From positions 3,851,001 to 3,915,000 of the forward strand of contig NZ_JAUSVK010000001.1 of assembly GCF_030814655.1 (NCBI RefSeq): 64,000 nucleotides of DNA. The letters are read 5' to 3'. A program made the translations under genes and the position numbers. Below the pieces are notes generated by a model that ran no database searches, was not told where the DNA came from, and saw nothing but the letters and a program-made list of their open reading frames with translations. This document shows positions 14,981 through 23,764 of the stretch, piece after piece; position 1 is the first letter of the stretch; each line of letters starts with the position of its first letter. This stretch comes from Labrys monachus. GTDB lineage: Bacteria > Pseudomonadota > Alphaproteobacteria > Rhizobiales > Labraceae.

Positions 14981-15042
14981 AACACAACCGCACGATGGCG
15001 AGATAAAAGCGCGCGAGGTGCGGCTTGGTGCGGTCGTGTGTT
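14981..15042. other. Candidate oriT inverted repeat upstream of the relaxase gene
   Basis: AACACAACCGCAC (14981-14993) and GTGCGGTCGTGTGTT (15028-15042) form an inverted repeat with a 2-nt bulge and a 34-bp spacer, in the 244-bp gap just before the relaxase gene. Relaxases of this type usually nick close to an inverted repeat next to their own gene. The repeat is seen; the oriT role is inferred. Confidence 0.35.
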
Positions 15043-15153
15043 TTCAGTGACTTATGGCGCGTCTTCGCGAGGTGCGCCTGATCGGCGCAGCCTGCGCTAT
15101 CGCGATTTCTGCAAGGATTTCGACAGCTTCGCGCGATGTGCGGGGCCGCGGCC

Positions 15154-16893
15154 ATGAGCGGCGAGGACGATTTCCGCATCCGGCCAGGCCGCATCCGCTC
15201 GACCCGGGCGCAGCAGGCGCGGCCCTTCATCGCTCAGGCGCTCGCCGCCGCCCAGCGGGCCGGCGGACGCGTCTCGCGTTCCGGCCAGATCAGCGCAGGC
15301 AATCGCTCGCGTTTCGGCCGCGGCCAGCGCGCGACCGTCCAGGCCAATCGGCTGCTCACCAGCCGATCGCGCAACACGGTGATTAAGACCCGCGTTGTCC
15401 GACATACCGCGCGGGCCGCGCCGCTTTCCGCCCACCTCAGCTATCTGCGCCGTGAGGGCGTCACCCGGGATGGCGAGAAGGCGCGGCTGTTCGGTCCGGA
15501 GACCGAGGACGCGGATCCCAAGGCCTTCGCCGAGCGCACTCAGGACGACCGGCATCATTTCCGCTTCATCGTCTCGCCCGAGGACGCGACGGAGATGTCC
15601 GACCTGAAAACCTTCGCCCGCGATCTAATGGGGCAGATGGAAAAGGACCTCGGCACCAAGCTCGACTGGGTCGGCGTCGATCACTGGAATACCGACAATC
15701 CCCATGTCCATATCATCCTGCGCGGGCGCACCGATGACGGCCAGGACCTCGTCATCTCGCGCGACTACATCAAGGAAGGCATGCGCGCCCGAGCGCAGGA
15801 TCTCGTCACCCTGGAGCTGGGGCCGCGCACGGATCACGAGATCCACCGAACCCTCGAACGCCAGATCGAGGCGGAACGCTGGACCAATCTCGATCGCCAG
15901 CTTGCCCGCGACAGCTATCGCACCGGCGTCGTCGATCTCGCCCCGCACCCCGACCGCCAGCCAGACGAATTTCATGCGATGAAGGTCGGCCGCCTGCGTA
16001 AGCTGGAGACGCTCGGCCTCGCGGATCAGGTCGGCCCCGGCCAATGGGTCGTATCGGAGAATGCCGAGGCGACGCTGCGCGAGCTTGGCGAGCGTGGCGA
16101 CATCATCAAACGCATTCATCGCGGCCTGACGGAACGCGGTATCGAGCGCGGCGCCGCCAGCTATGTGCTCGCTGGCGAGAGCATCAACGAGCCCGTCGTC
16201 GGCCGGCTGGTCGATCGCGGTCTAGACGACGAGCTGAAGGGCACGGCCTACGCCGTGGTCGACGGCACGGACGGACGAACCCATCACATCAAGCTGCCCG
16301 ACCTCGACGCGGCCGGTGACAGCGCGCCGGGCTCGATCGTCGAGCTGCGGAAATTCGACGACGCGCAGGGGCGCAGACGTGTCGCGCTCGCGGTCCGTTC
16401 CGATTTCGACATCTCCGCCCAAGTCAACGCGACCGGCGCGACCTGGCTTGATCGCCAAGCGATCGCCCGCGATCCGGTCGCGCTCGGCGGCGGCGGCTTC
16501 GGCGCCGAGGTTCGCCACGCGATGGACAGGCGTGCCGAGCATCTCGTTGGCCAAGGCCTCGCCGAGCGGCAGACGCGCGGCGTCAGCTTCTCGCCCGGGC
16601 TGATCGACACGCTGCGCCAGCGCGAGGTGGAGGCGTTGGGCGAGAAGCTTGCGGCCGAGTCCGGTCGGCAATTCTCGAAGGCCGGAACGGGCGAATATGT
16701 GGCGGGCACCTATCGCCAGCGCTTTGCGCTCGCGTCGGGCCGCTTCGCCATGATCGACGACGGCCTCGGCTTCCAGCTCGTGCCCTGGTCGCCGTCGATC
16801 GAGCGTCAGATCGGTCAGCACGTCTCCGGCGTGTCGCGCGGCGCCGGTGGCGTCGACTGGAGCTTCGGCCGCAATCGCGGCCTCAGCATGTAG
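15154..16893 (+). CDS. rlxS: RlxS-like relaxase (VirD2/MOBP type, DUF3363 C-terminus)
   Basis: A 579-residue protein. The relaxase domain shows SYLRREG with a candidate catalytic Y97, and the metal-binding His-hydrophobic-His HVH (184-186) in WNTDNPHVHIILRGRT. The C-terminal part (from about 240) is a DUF3363 region, usual for alphaproteobacterial VirD2-like relaxases. It nicks oriT and pilots the strand through the channel. ATG 15154 is preferred for its conserved-looking MSGEDDF start; an in-frame ATG lies at 15136. traG follows 25 bp later. Confidence 0.9.
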   Translation: MSGEDDFRIRPGRIRSTRAQQARPFIAQALAAAQRAGGRVSRSGQISAGNRSRFGRGQRATVQANRLLTSRSRNTVIKTRVVRHTARAAPLSAHLSYLRREGVTRDGEKARLFGPETEDADPKAFAERTQDDRHHFRFIVSPEDATEMSDLKTFARDLMGQMEKDLGTKLDWVGVDHWNTDNPHVHIILRGRTDDGQDLVISRDYIKEGMRARAQDLVTLELGPRTDHEIHRTLERQIEAERWTNLDRQLARDSYRTGVVDLAPHPDRQPDEFHAMKVGRLRKLETLGLADQVGPGQWVVSENAEATLRELGERGDIIKRIHRGLTERGIERGAASYVLAGESINEPVVGRLVDRGLDDELKGTAYAVVDGTDGRTHHIKLPDLDAAGDSAPGSIVELRKFDDAQGRRRVALAVRSDFDISAQVNATGATWLDRQAIARDPVALGGGGFGAEVRHAMDRRAEHLVGQGLAERQTRGVSFSPGLIDTLRQREVEALGEKLAAESGRQFSKAGTGEYVAGTYRQRFALASGRFAMIDDGLGFQLVPWSPSIERQIGQHVSGVSRGAGGVDWSFGRNRGLSM

Positions 16894-16918
16894 CCCAATC
16901 AAGAAAGGAGTGCCCGCC

Positions 16919-18907
16919 ATGTCGGCGACCAAAATCCTCTGGGGCCAGATCCTCACTGTCTTCCTGATCGTGCTGATGACGACCTGGGCGGCGACGCAGT
17001 GGACGGCCTGGCGGCTCGGCTTCCAGCCGCAGCTCGGACTTCCGTGGTTCGAACTGGCCGGCTGGCCGATCTACTATCCGCCCGCCTTCTTCTGGTGGTG
17101 GTACTTCTACGACGCCTATGCACCTCCGATCTTCATCGAGGGAGCCTATATCGCCGCGTCAGGCGGCTTCATCTCCATCGCCGTCGCAATCGGCATGTCC
17201 GTCTGGCGGGCGCGCGAAGCCAAGAACGCCGAGACCTTCGGCTCCGCCCGTTGGGCCGATGTCGGTGAAGTGCGCGCCGCCGGCCTGCTGGGCGCGGATG
17301 GCGTGGTCCTCGGGAAGTTCGATCGCGACTATCTCCGCCATGACGGTCCCGAGCATGTGCTGTGCTTTGCACCGACGCGTTCCGGCAAGGGCGTCGGCCT
17401 GGTCGTGCCATCGCTGCTGACCTGGCCGGGCTCGGCGATCGTCCACGACATCAAGGGGGAGAACTGGCAACTCACCGCCGGCTATCGCGCACGGCATGGC
17501 CGCGTGCTGCTGTTCGATCCGACCAACGCGAAGTCCGCCGCCTACAATCCTCTGCTCGAGGTCCGCCGCGGCGAATGGGAGGTCCGCGACGTCCAGAATA
17601 TCGCCGACATCCTGGTCGACCCGGAGGGCTCGCTGGAGAAACGGAACCACTGGGAAAAAACCAGCCACGCATTGTTGGTCGGCGCGATCCTACACGTCCT
17701 CTATGCCGAGGCCGATAAGACGCTCGCCGGCGTCGCCGCCTTTCTCTCCGACCCGAAGCGGCCGATCGATTCAACGCTCGCCGCCATGATGAGGACGGCG
17801 CATCTCGGCGAGGCTGGACCGCATCCGGTAATCGCCAGCGCCGCGCGCGAGCTGCTGAACAAATCCGACAACGAGCGGTCCGGCGTGCTGTCCACCGCGA
17901 TGTCGTTCCTCGGCCTCTATCGTGATCCTGTCGTCGCCGAGGTCACACGCCGCTGTGACTGGCGCATCGTCGATATCGTCGGCGGCAAGCATCCGACCAC
18001 CCTCTACCTTGTTGTGCCGCCATCCGACATCAACCGGACCAAGCCGCTGATCCGGCTGATCCTGAATCAGATCGGCCGGCGGCTCACGGAGGATCTGAAG
18101 GCGAATGGCAACCGCCATCGCCTTCTCCTGATGCTCGACGAATTTCCGGCCCTCGGTCGTCTCGACTTCTTCGAAAGCGCGCTCGCCTTCATGGCGGGCT
18201 ACGGCCTCAAGGCCTTTCTCATCGCCCAGTCGCTGAACCAGATCGAGAAGGCCTATGGGCCAAACAACTCGATCCTCGACAACTGCCATGTGCGCGTCAG
18301 CTTCGCGACCAATGACGAGCGGACCGCCAAGCGTGTCTCGGATGCGCTCGGAACCGCGACCGAGTTGCGTGCCATGAAGAACTATGCCGGTCATCGCCTG
18401 TCGCCCTGGCTCGGCCACATGATGGTCTCGCGCTCGGAGACCGCCCGGCAACTGATGACGCCCGGCGAGATCATGCAGCTTTCGCCATCCGACGAGATCG
18501 TCATGGTGGCGGGTACACCGCCGATCCGGGCGAAGAAGGCGCGATATTATGAAGATCGCCGGTTTCAGGAACGCATCGTAACGCCGCCGAACCTGGTGAA
18601 GCCGACAACCGCCCGACCGGACGACTGGAGCACGCTGCCTCTGCCAACGACGCCGACCCTGTTGACCGCGACATGCGGCGGGAGCGGATCTGAGGATGAG
18701 GATACGACCGACTCCGAGCGCCGACACCAACCAGAACTGAGCCGCGCAAAGCCCGTCGAGCCGAAGCAGCCCATCGAAAACGAGTTCGAGATCGATCCCC
18801 GCGACGATGCCGATGAGGATGCCGCACGTCTCTCGCGCATGAATCAGACCATGCGCCAGGTCGCACGCCAGGCGTCGCTCGATCCCGGCGACGGTATCGA
18901 GCTTTAG
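16919..18907 (+). CDS. traG: TraG/VirD4-type coupling protein
   Basis: A 662-residue inner-membrane ATPase. N-terminal membrane helices (about 8-30 and 72-95) precede Walker A in APTRSGKGVG (151-160); Walker B is in LLLMLDEFPALG. It docks the relaxase-DNA complex on the Trb secretion system and powers transfer. AAGGAG lies 9 nt before the ATG. The C-terminal 100 residues are polar and variable. It is followed by a ribbon-helix-helix gene, after which a 14-kb cargo block separates it from trbB. Confidence 0.93.
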   Translation: MSATKILWGQILTVFLIVLMTTWAATQWTAWRLGFQPQLGLPWFELAGWPIYYPPAFFWWWYFYDAYAPPIFIEGAYIAASGGFISIAVAIGMSVWRAREAKNAETFGSARWADVGEVRAAGLLGADGVVLGKFDRDYLRHDGPEHVLCFAPTRSGKGVGLVVPSLLTWPGSAIVHDIKGENWQLTAGYRARHGRVLLFDPTNAKSAAYNPLLEVRRGEWEVRDVQNIADILVDPEGSLEKRNHWEKTSHALLVGAILHVLYAEADKTLAGVAAFLSDPKRPIDSTLAAMMRTAHLGEAGPHPVIASAARELLNKSDNERSGVLSTAMSFLGLYRDPVVAEVTRRCDWRIVDIVGGKHPTTLYLVVPPSDINRTKPLIRLILNQIGRRLTEDLKANGNRHRLLLMLDEFPALGRLDFFESALAFMAGYGLKAFLIAQSLNQIEKAYGPNNSILDNCHVRVSFATNDERTAKRVSDALGTATELRAMKNYAGHRLSPWLGHMMVSRSETARQLMTPGEIMQLSPSDEIVMVAGTPPIRAKKARYYEDRRFQERIVTPPNLVKPTTARPDDWSTLPLPTTPTLLTATCGGSGSEDEDTTDSERRHQPELSRAKPVEPKQPIENEFEIDPRDDADEDAARLSRMNQTMRQVARQASLDPGDGIEL

Positions 18908-18915
18908 GAAGGACA

Positions 18916-19350
18916 ATGGCAAAGCCTCCCAAAAAGCAGCGGCTGTCCGTGTATCTCGAACCGGACGTCATGAAGGCGCTCGCAGCGCACGCTGCCCGCC
19001 GCGATCAATCCCTCTCGCTGATCGCGGAAGCCGGCATCGCCTCTTTCCTGTCGCCTGACGCTGCCGAACGACAGGAGGCGGCGACGACGAAGCGGCTCGA
19101 CCAACTCGACCGGCGGATGGCGCGGATGGAACGCGACCTGGGCATCGCCGTCGAAACGCTGGCCGTGTTCATCCGCTTCTGGCTGACGACGAACCCACCG
19201 CTACCGGAGCCCGCGCAGGCCGCGGCGCGTGCGAAGGCCGGCGAGCGCTATGAGGCATTCGTCACCGCGCTCGGCCGGCGACTCGCTCACGGCCCGAAGC
19301 TCAGGCAGGAAATTGCGGAGGATCTTCCCTCCGGCGACGCACCAACATGA
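18916..19350 (+). CDS. Ribbon-helix-helix (CopG-type) protein linked to traG
   Basis: A 144-residue protein. The N-terminus (QRLSVYLEPDVMKALAAHAARRDQSLSLIAEAGIASFL) is a CopG-like ribbon-helix-helix. Residues 55-85 (RLDQLDRRMARMERDLG) should form a coiled coil and residues 86-100 are hydrophobic. Genes like this sit between traG and trbB in related ICEs and may regulate the trb operon or help oriT binding. Here trbB is 14 kb away, so the spacing is broken by inserted genes. Confidence 0.75.
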   Translation: MAKPPKKQRLSVYLEPDVMKALAAHAARRDQSLSLIAEAGIASFLSPDAAERQEAATTKRLDQLDRRMARMERDLGIAVETLAVFIRFWLTTNPPLPEPAQAAARAKAGERYEAFVTALGRRLAHGPKLRQEIAEDLPSGDAPT

Positions 19351-19434
19351 CCCTATCAAAAATTCATACCGAACAAGCTGCGCCCTGATCGCCTCACGCC
19401 ACGGTGTTTTCGTTTGACCATCGTAATCTAGTGA

Positions 19435-20427
19435 TCAGGGCGTGAACTGACGGAGGTATGCGAGCGCCGGATCGATAAATTCGGGATTCTCCCACGTCGG
19501 ATAGCGACGCCGAAGAATAGCGCGCGTCTCAGGCGTTGACCTGTCTCGAACCTGCGAGGTCTCGCGAAGGAATGTGAAATAATCTTGCACCCCTTGTACG
19601 ATTTCTGTCGCCCCTAAATTCCCGTGTCCCGGAACTATGAGTCGCGGTTCCAGCCCCTGGATGTCGTTGAGCGCCTGGATCCATCGAGACAGGTCGATCT
19701 CTTCGGCAGTAATCATCGGCGGATAAAATGGTACGATCGGAAACATCCGCTCTTCGATGAGATCACCGGCAAACAGGATTCCCTCCTTCGGGAGGAACAC
19801 GATCTGGTCGCCCGGTGAGTGGGCAGTTCCCCACGTGCGGAGTTGTGCTTCTCGGCCGCCGAGATCGATGATCGTCTCGGGCGTTTCGTAGACGCCATGC
19901 GGCGGCGTCAATTCAATCCCGTCAAGCAGATGTTTATGCGCCGCCGGCAGCACGTTCGCTCTGAAACCGTCGAGCAGCCGCTGGCCAGAGCGCAAAAAAT
20001 AGTCACGTTGCGCACTGTTATAGTAGATGCGCGCGTCTTTCTTGAACACTTGCGCCCCGAATCCATGCTCCGGATGGGCGTGCGTTACCGTCAGGATGAT
20101 CTTCCTTCCAGGTGCTAGGCGACGCGCAAGCTGCAGAACGTTCTCGGCGCTGTCGACGCCGAGCCCGCAGTCTACGACCAAGGCTTTGTTCGCGCCGACA
20201 ATGATGCCGATGTTTGGAACGAGCGGAATCCTCCTGTCGGGAAGAATGAACACGCCCGGCGCTACCTCGGCTGGATAGCGAGCGTCCACGGTCGGCATGG
20301 GACGTGAGGGAGCGAGTTCCCGCTCCTGCGCCCGAGCGGGAAGTGGGAACGCACCGCCCAATCCAGCCAAGATAGACAGCTTGAGCAGACTGCGACGATC
20401 GGCGCTTGTGGCTGGATACGTCTCCAT
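19435..20427 (-). CDS. MBL-fold metallo-hydrolase with Tat-type signal
   Basis: A 330-residue exported protein. The start at 20427 has AGGAG upstream and gives a twin-arginine leader (DRRSLLKLSILAGLGG...ARAQ). The MBL domain shows HAHPEH where most families have HxHxDH, then GTAHSPGDQ, LFAGDLIEE and VPGHG. Glutamate in place of aspartate is known in some subfamilies. Substrate unknown; lactone, ester or thioester hydrolysis are typical. It is the last gene of a three-gene minus-strand group with a quinone-reductase-like and an ester-cyclase-like gene. Confidence 0.85.
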   Translation of the reverse strand: METYPATSADRRSLLKLSILAGLGGAFPLPARAQERELAPSRPMPTVDARYPAEVAPGVFILPDRRIPLVPNIGIIVGANKALVVDCGLGVDSAENVLQLARRLAPGRKIILTVTHAHPEHGFGAQVFKKDARIYYNSAQRDYFLRSGQRLLDGFRANVLPAAHKHLLDGIELTPPHGVYETPETIIDLGGREAQLRTWGTAHSPGDQIVFLPKEGILFAGDLIEERMFPIVPFYPPMITAEEIDLSRWIQALNDIQGLEPRLIVPGHGNLGATEIVQGVQDYFTFLRETSQVRDRSTPETRAILRRRYPTWENPEFIDPALAYLRQFTP

Positions 20428-20550
20428 CAAACTTCTCCTGATGCTAACAAACCCTATGGCGGCAAGCCCGGGCCTGCGCCGATGCAGCAACGCCCAATGA
20501 GGAAACAGAAGCTGCGCCAGCCGACCCAGAACCGGCTGGCGCAATCGTGG

Positions 20551-21474
20551 TCAGTCGATGACGACGATGATTTTGCCGCGGGCGCGGCCCGATGCCTGAT
20601 GCTCGAACGCCTCGGCAAAGTCGCCGAGCGATTGCTTGCCATCCAGGAGGACCTTCACACCGCGTTGATCGATTTCCTCCACCACCCGCCGCAGGCGTTC
20701 GGCGTCCGACGCGTGAAAGACGAACCCAGCGCTCACGTTATGGGCCTTGGCCAAAGCGTCGTCTGGCGGCAATGCGGTCGCAAGCAACTGACCGCCGACA
20801 CGAAGCACCTGATAGGATCGCTGCTCCGTTTCGCCCCCGATGGTGTCGAGTACGATATCGACGTCCGAGACGGCCCGGGTGAAATCCTCCGAACGGTAGT
20901 CGATCACCTTGTCTGCACCGAGTTGACGAGCAATCTCGACGCCGTCGCCGGAGGCGGTCGCGAAGACGCGCGCGCCAGCATTTCGCGCGAATTGAATCGC
21001 GAAGCTGCCGACGCCACCCGCACCCGCATGAATGAGGATGGATTGACCGTCGGCCAGCCTGGCCGATTCAAACAGCGCCTGCCATGCCGTGCCGGCGGCA
21101 GTCGGTATGCCCGCAGCATCCTCGATGGCGATCGTCGAAGGCGCCTTTGTCAGATGGGACACGGGCACAACAGCATATTCTGCAAATGCGCCGCCCGCGG
21201 TCGGATCCGTCCTGCCGACGATTTTGTCTCCCGGCGCCCAGCCTTGAACATCCGGTCCGACTTGCTCGATCTCTCCCGCCAAGTCTGTACCTTGCGTGTA
21301 GGGGAACTGCAGCGGGAAGAACTGGTCCATGTAGCCGCGCTGCAGCTTGACATCGAGCGGGTTGAGCGCAGCCGCCTTGACGCGGACGAGAACCTCGCCA
21401 GGGCCCGGTGCGGGCTTCTCAACATCTTCAAGTGCGGGAGTGGCATTATAGCCGTTGATGCGGATCGCCTTCAT
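20551..21474 (-). CDS. NADP-dependent quinone-oxidoreductase-like MDR enzyme
   Basis: A 307-residue zinc-independent medium-chain dehydrogenase/reductase. The GroES-like half has GPGEVLVRVKAAALNPLDVK, the Rossmann half HAGAGGVGSFAIQFAR; zinc ligands are absent. Members reduce quinones or alpha,beta-unsaturated carbonyls with NADPH. The ATG at 21474 overlaps the stop of the ester-cyclase-like gene as ATGA, which decides the start and shows co-translation. The divergent LysR gene at 22024 probably controls this group. Confidence 0.88.
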   Translation of the reverse strand: MKAIRINGYNATPALEDVEKPAPGPGEVLVRVKAAALNPLDVKLQRGYMDQFFPLQFPYTQGTDLAGEIEQVGPDVQGWAPGDKIVGRTDPTAGGAFAEYAVVPVSHLTKAPSTIAIEDAAGIPTAAGTAWQALFESARLADGQSILIHAGAGGVGSFAIQFARNAGARVFATASGDGVEIARQLGADKVIDYRSEDFTRAVSDVDIVLDTIGGETEQRSYQVLRVGGQLLATALPPDDALAKAHNVSAGFVFHASDAERLRRVVEEIDQRGVKVLLDGKQSLGDFAEAFEHQASGRARGKIIVVID

Positions 21475-21932
21475 TGTGCGGTCTCCCCACTGCCGACGGG
21501 CCATGCACCGACCTGGAACAGCCACCCGAACCAGTCTTCCAGGTGCCATGTGTGGGTCAGCTTCCCGTCGGCGATGCGATGAAATTCGTGGATGGGCATC
21601 ACGAATGACTTCCCGGTTGGCGCGATGCCGAACCATTCGCCGAGATGGGTGCCAGAGATCGTCGCGCGAACCGAGGCACGCCCCGGCGCTCCAATAATCT
21701 CTTGAATGGTGACTTCGACGTCAGGAAAGGCCGCCTTGAACCCGTCGATCAGCGGCTTCATTCCATCGCGCCCCGGCTGCTGACCCGGCGCAAGCGGGAT
21801 ATCCTGCCAGTCCTCGGTCACGGCGCTGTCGAGCAGCTCGGGGCTCCCCCCGAAAGCTCTGTAGAAGGTCTCGACGGCGCTTCGCTCTTCAGGCGTCAGA
21901 CCGACGACCTCCGGTTCTGTGGTGTTCGTCAT
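21471..21932 (-). CDS. SnoaL-like ester cyclase family protein
   Basis: A 153-residue SnoaL/NTF2-fold protein: ERSAVETFYRAFGG, AFPDVEVTIQEIIG, the GTHLGEWFGIAPTGK block and a final HTWHLEDWFGWL. Family members are small cone-shaped enzymes or binding proteins; the true substrate is unknown. AAGGA lies upstream of the ATG at 21932. It is the first gene of the minus-strand operon and is divergent from a LysR gene across a 91-bp promoter region. A second member of the family occurs at 28875. Confidence 0.8.
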   Translation of the reverse strand: MTNTTEPEVVGLTPEERSAVETFYRAFGGSPELLDSAVTEDWQDIPLAPGQQPGRDGMKPLIDGFKAAFPDVEVTIQEIIGAPGRASVRATISGTHLGEWFGIAPTGKSFVMPIHEFHRIADGKLTHTWHLEDWFGWLFQVGAWPVGSGETAQ

Positions 21933-22023
21933 ATGGGCGTCCTTTTTCGATTGACCGCCCAAACACTAAACAGCCCTCTAGCATACTTGAAATCGATATG
22001 AGATATGCGTAATCATTCATGGC

Positions 22024-22935
22024 ATGGATTTACACGGGATCGATCTGAACCTTCTTGTCGCGTTCGATGCGCTGATGGCCGAGCGCAGCGTGACCCGCGC
22101 GGGAACGCGAATTGGGCGAACCCAGCCTGCGATGAGCGCCGCTCTCTCCCGATTGAGATCGCTGCTTCGCGACGAGCTATTCGTGCGCGGACCGAACGGG
22201 CTGCAGCCGACCCCTCGGGCGTTGGACCTTGCCGAACCGATTTCGCATGCTCTTGGTGAGATCCAGCGCACGTTGGAGTTCACGCGGGAATTCGTCCCGT
22301 CAACCTCGACAGTCTCACTGACGCTGGGGCTATCCGACCATCCCACGTTTCTTGTGCTGCCACGTCTCGTTGCGATCCTGCGGGAGAAGGCGCCTGGGAT
22401 TGCGTTGAGCGTTCGCAATTTCACCAACCGGGACGACGCCATCTCCATGCTGGACGCTGGCGAAGCCGACATGACGATCGGGGTTCCGCCCACATCTACG
22501 GGACGCATCCTGAACGTCCGGCTTTTCGACGAACGCTTCGTCTGCATCTTGCGGAAGGACCATCCGGCCGCCAAGCACTTGGACCTGAAGACCTTCCTGT
22601 CCCTGTCGCACCTGCTCGTTTCGCCAGAGAATGAGCGGTTCGGCGTGGTGGACGCCGCGCTGGCGAAAAAAGGGCTGAAACGACGCCTCGCCCTGACGCT
22701 TCCCCACATGTACGCCGCTCCGGCGCTTATCGCATCGTCGGATATGGTCGCCACAATCATGGAAGGTGTCGTCGCGGCCTCCGGACAAGCTGAAAAGCTG
22801 TCTGTTGTGACGGTGCCCCTCGAATTAGCTCCCGTGCAATTCACGCTGTCCTGGCATCGAAGGAATGACACCCATCCCGCTCAAGCATGGTTCCGGAGTT
22901 GCGTGAGCGCAGCGTTTCCTGAAATCCTCTTGTGA
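22024..22935 (+). CDS. LysR-family transcriptional regulator (NodD-like subgroup)
   Basis: A 303-residue LysR regulator. The helix-turn-helix is in AERSVTRAGTRIGRTQPAMSAALSRLRSLL; the rest is a ligand-binding domain. The opening MDLHGIDLNLLVAFDALM is typical of the subgroup containing NodD. It is divergent from the ester-cyclase/quinone-reductase/MBL operon, the standard arrangement for control of a neighbouring operon in response to a small molecule, here probably a phenolic, quinone or other electrophile (inference). Confidence 0.88.
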   Translation: MDLHGIDLNLLVAFDALMAERSVTRAGTRIGRTQPAMSAALSRLRSLLRDELFVRGPNGLQPTPRALDLAEPISHALGEIQRTLEFTREFVPSTSTVSLTLGLSDHPTFLVLPRLVAILREKAPGIALSVRNFTNRDDAISMLDAGEADMTIGVPPTSTGRILNVRLFDERFVCILRKDHPAAKHLDLKTFLSLSHLLVSPENERFGVVDAALAKKGLKRRLALTLPHMYAAPALIASSDMVATIMEGVVAASGQAEKLSVVTVPLELAPVQFTLSWHRRNDTHPAQAWFRSCVSAAFPEILL

Positions 22936-23033
22936 CGGTTCCCAGCTTCAGCGCTTCGGCCTAGTTGCTGACAGCCGAACCTACCCGCGACCTCACCTAG
23001 GTCCGGCCGACCCGCCCTTACTAGGAACTCGCG

Positions 23034-23648
23034 TTAGGTGCCCGCTCCGTAGCGGAGCCCATCGACGAGAAGTGCGACCATGCGTTCCGCCCGGCCGGAA
23101 CCGGCGTTGTGAGACGACATACATAAGCTTGCCACCGCGCCGAGAAGTTCGTCTGCGTCGACATCGGTGCGGACCCCGCCGGTGGCGACCGCGGCGTCAA
23201 GAAGCTTGCGGAGCGCGGGCCGCAGACGTTGATCAAAATAACCGGGCAGGCTGTCGAACGCCGGATCGCCGGAGTGCAGAGCTTGGGCAAGCCCGCGTTT
23301 GGTTCCGACAAACGCGGCATATCGCTGCATCCAAGTCGCCAGCGCATCGAAAGGCGGATGCGACTTCGCAAGTAAAGGCGCCATGTCTGCGCAGGCGTCT
23401 ATTTCGCGACGGAAAACGGCGGCGATCAGATCGGCACGCTGCGGGAAATGCCGGTAGAGGGTGCCGAGGCCAACTCCGGCCTTATCCGCAATCTCCCGCA
23501 CCGGCGCATCGACTCCCGAGGTTGCAAATACCTCTTTGGCCGCAAGCAGCAGAGCGTCGAGGCTGCGCTGCGCATCGGCGCGCACCCGACGCTCCGGTTT
23601 GCCCGACGCTCGGGCGCCGACATGATGATCTTCTGGTTGCTCGACCAC
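23034..23648 (-). CDS. TetR-family repressor
   Basis: A 204-residue TetR regulator. The DNA-binding head is VREIADKAGVGLGTLYRHFPQRADL; the rest is a SBP/ligand domain. The GTG at 23648 is chosen because AAGGGGG lies 6 nt upstream and because the two operator-like dyads (23666-23702) would otherwise fall inside the coding region. It is divergent from an SDR gene (23765), and should repress both. Related regulators with this head are common in Hyphomicrobiales beside SDR and AKR genes. Confidence 0.88.
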   Translation of the reverse strand: MVEQPEDHHVGARASGKPERRVRADAQRSLDALLLAAKEVFATSGVDAPVREIADKAGVGLGTLYRHFPQRADLIAAVFRREIDACADMAPLLAKSHPPFDALATWMQRYAAFVGTKRGLAQALHSGDPAFDSLPGYFDQRLRPALRKLLDAAVATGGVRTDVDADELLGAVASLCMSSHNAGSGRAERMVALLVDGLRYGAGT

Positions 23649-23665
23649 GAGGCCCCCTTGCAAAA

Positions 23666-23702
23666 CGGAACAATGATCCATATTAATGCGGAACATTGAT
23701 CC
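23666..23702. promoter_or_regulatory. Twin TetR operators between TetR and SDR genes
   Basis: CGGAACAATGATCC (23666-23679) and CGGAACATTGATCC (23689-23702) are direct copies, each an imperfect dyad of the form GGAwCA-N-TGwTCC, 23 bp apart. They lie between the divergent TetR and SDR genes. Assigned to the TetR product by position. Confidence 0.65.
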
Positions 23703-23764
23703 GTCTATGTATGTAGCGAAGCCTCGCGTAGGTTTCAACGCAACGCGAAGTCCCGGAGATTGCC

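Noticed and set aside
19381-19442. 10-bp inverted repeat CGCCCTGATC / GATCAGGGCG at the left edge of the cargo block as a transposon end
   Set aside because: Both arms are 42 bp apart on the same side and no matching copy was found near 33488-33757; more likely a weak terminator for the MBL gene.
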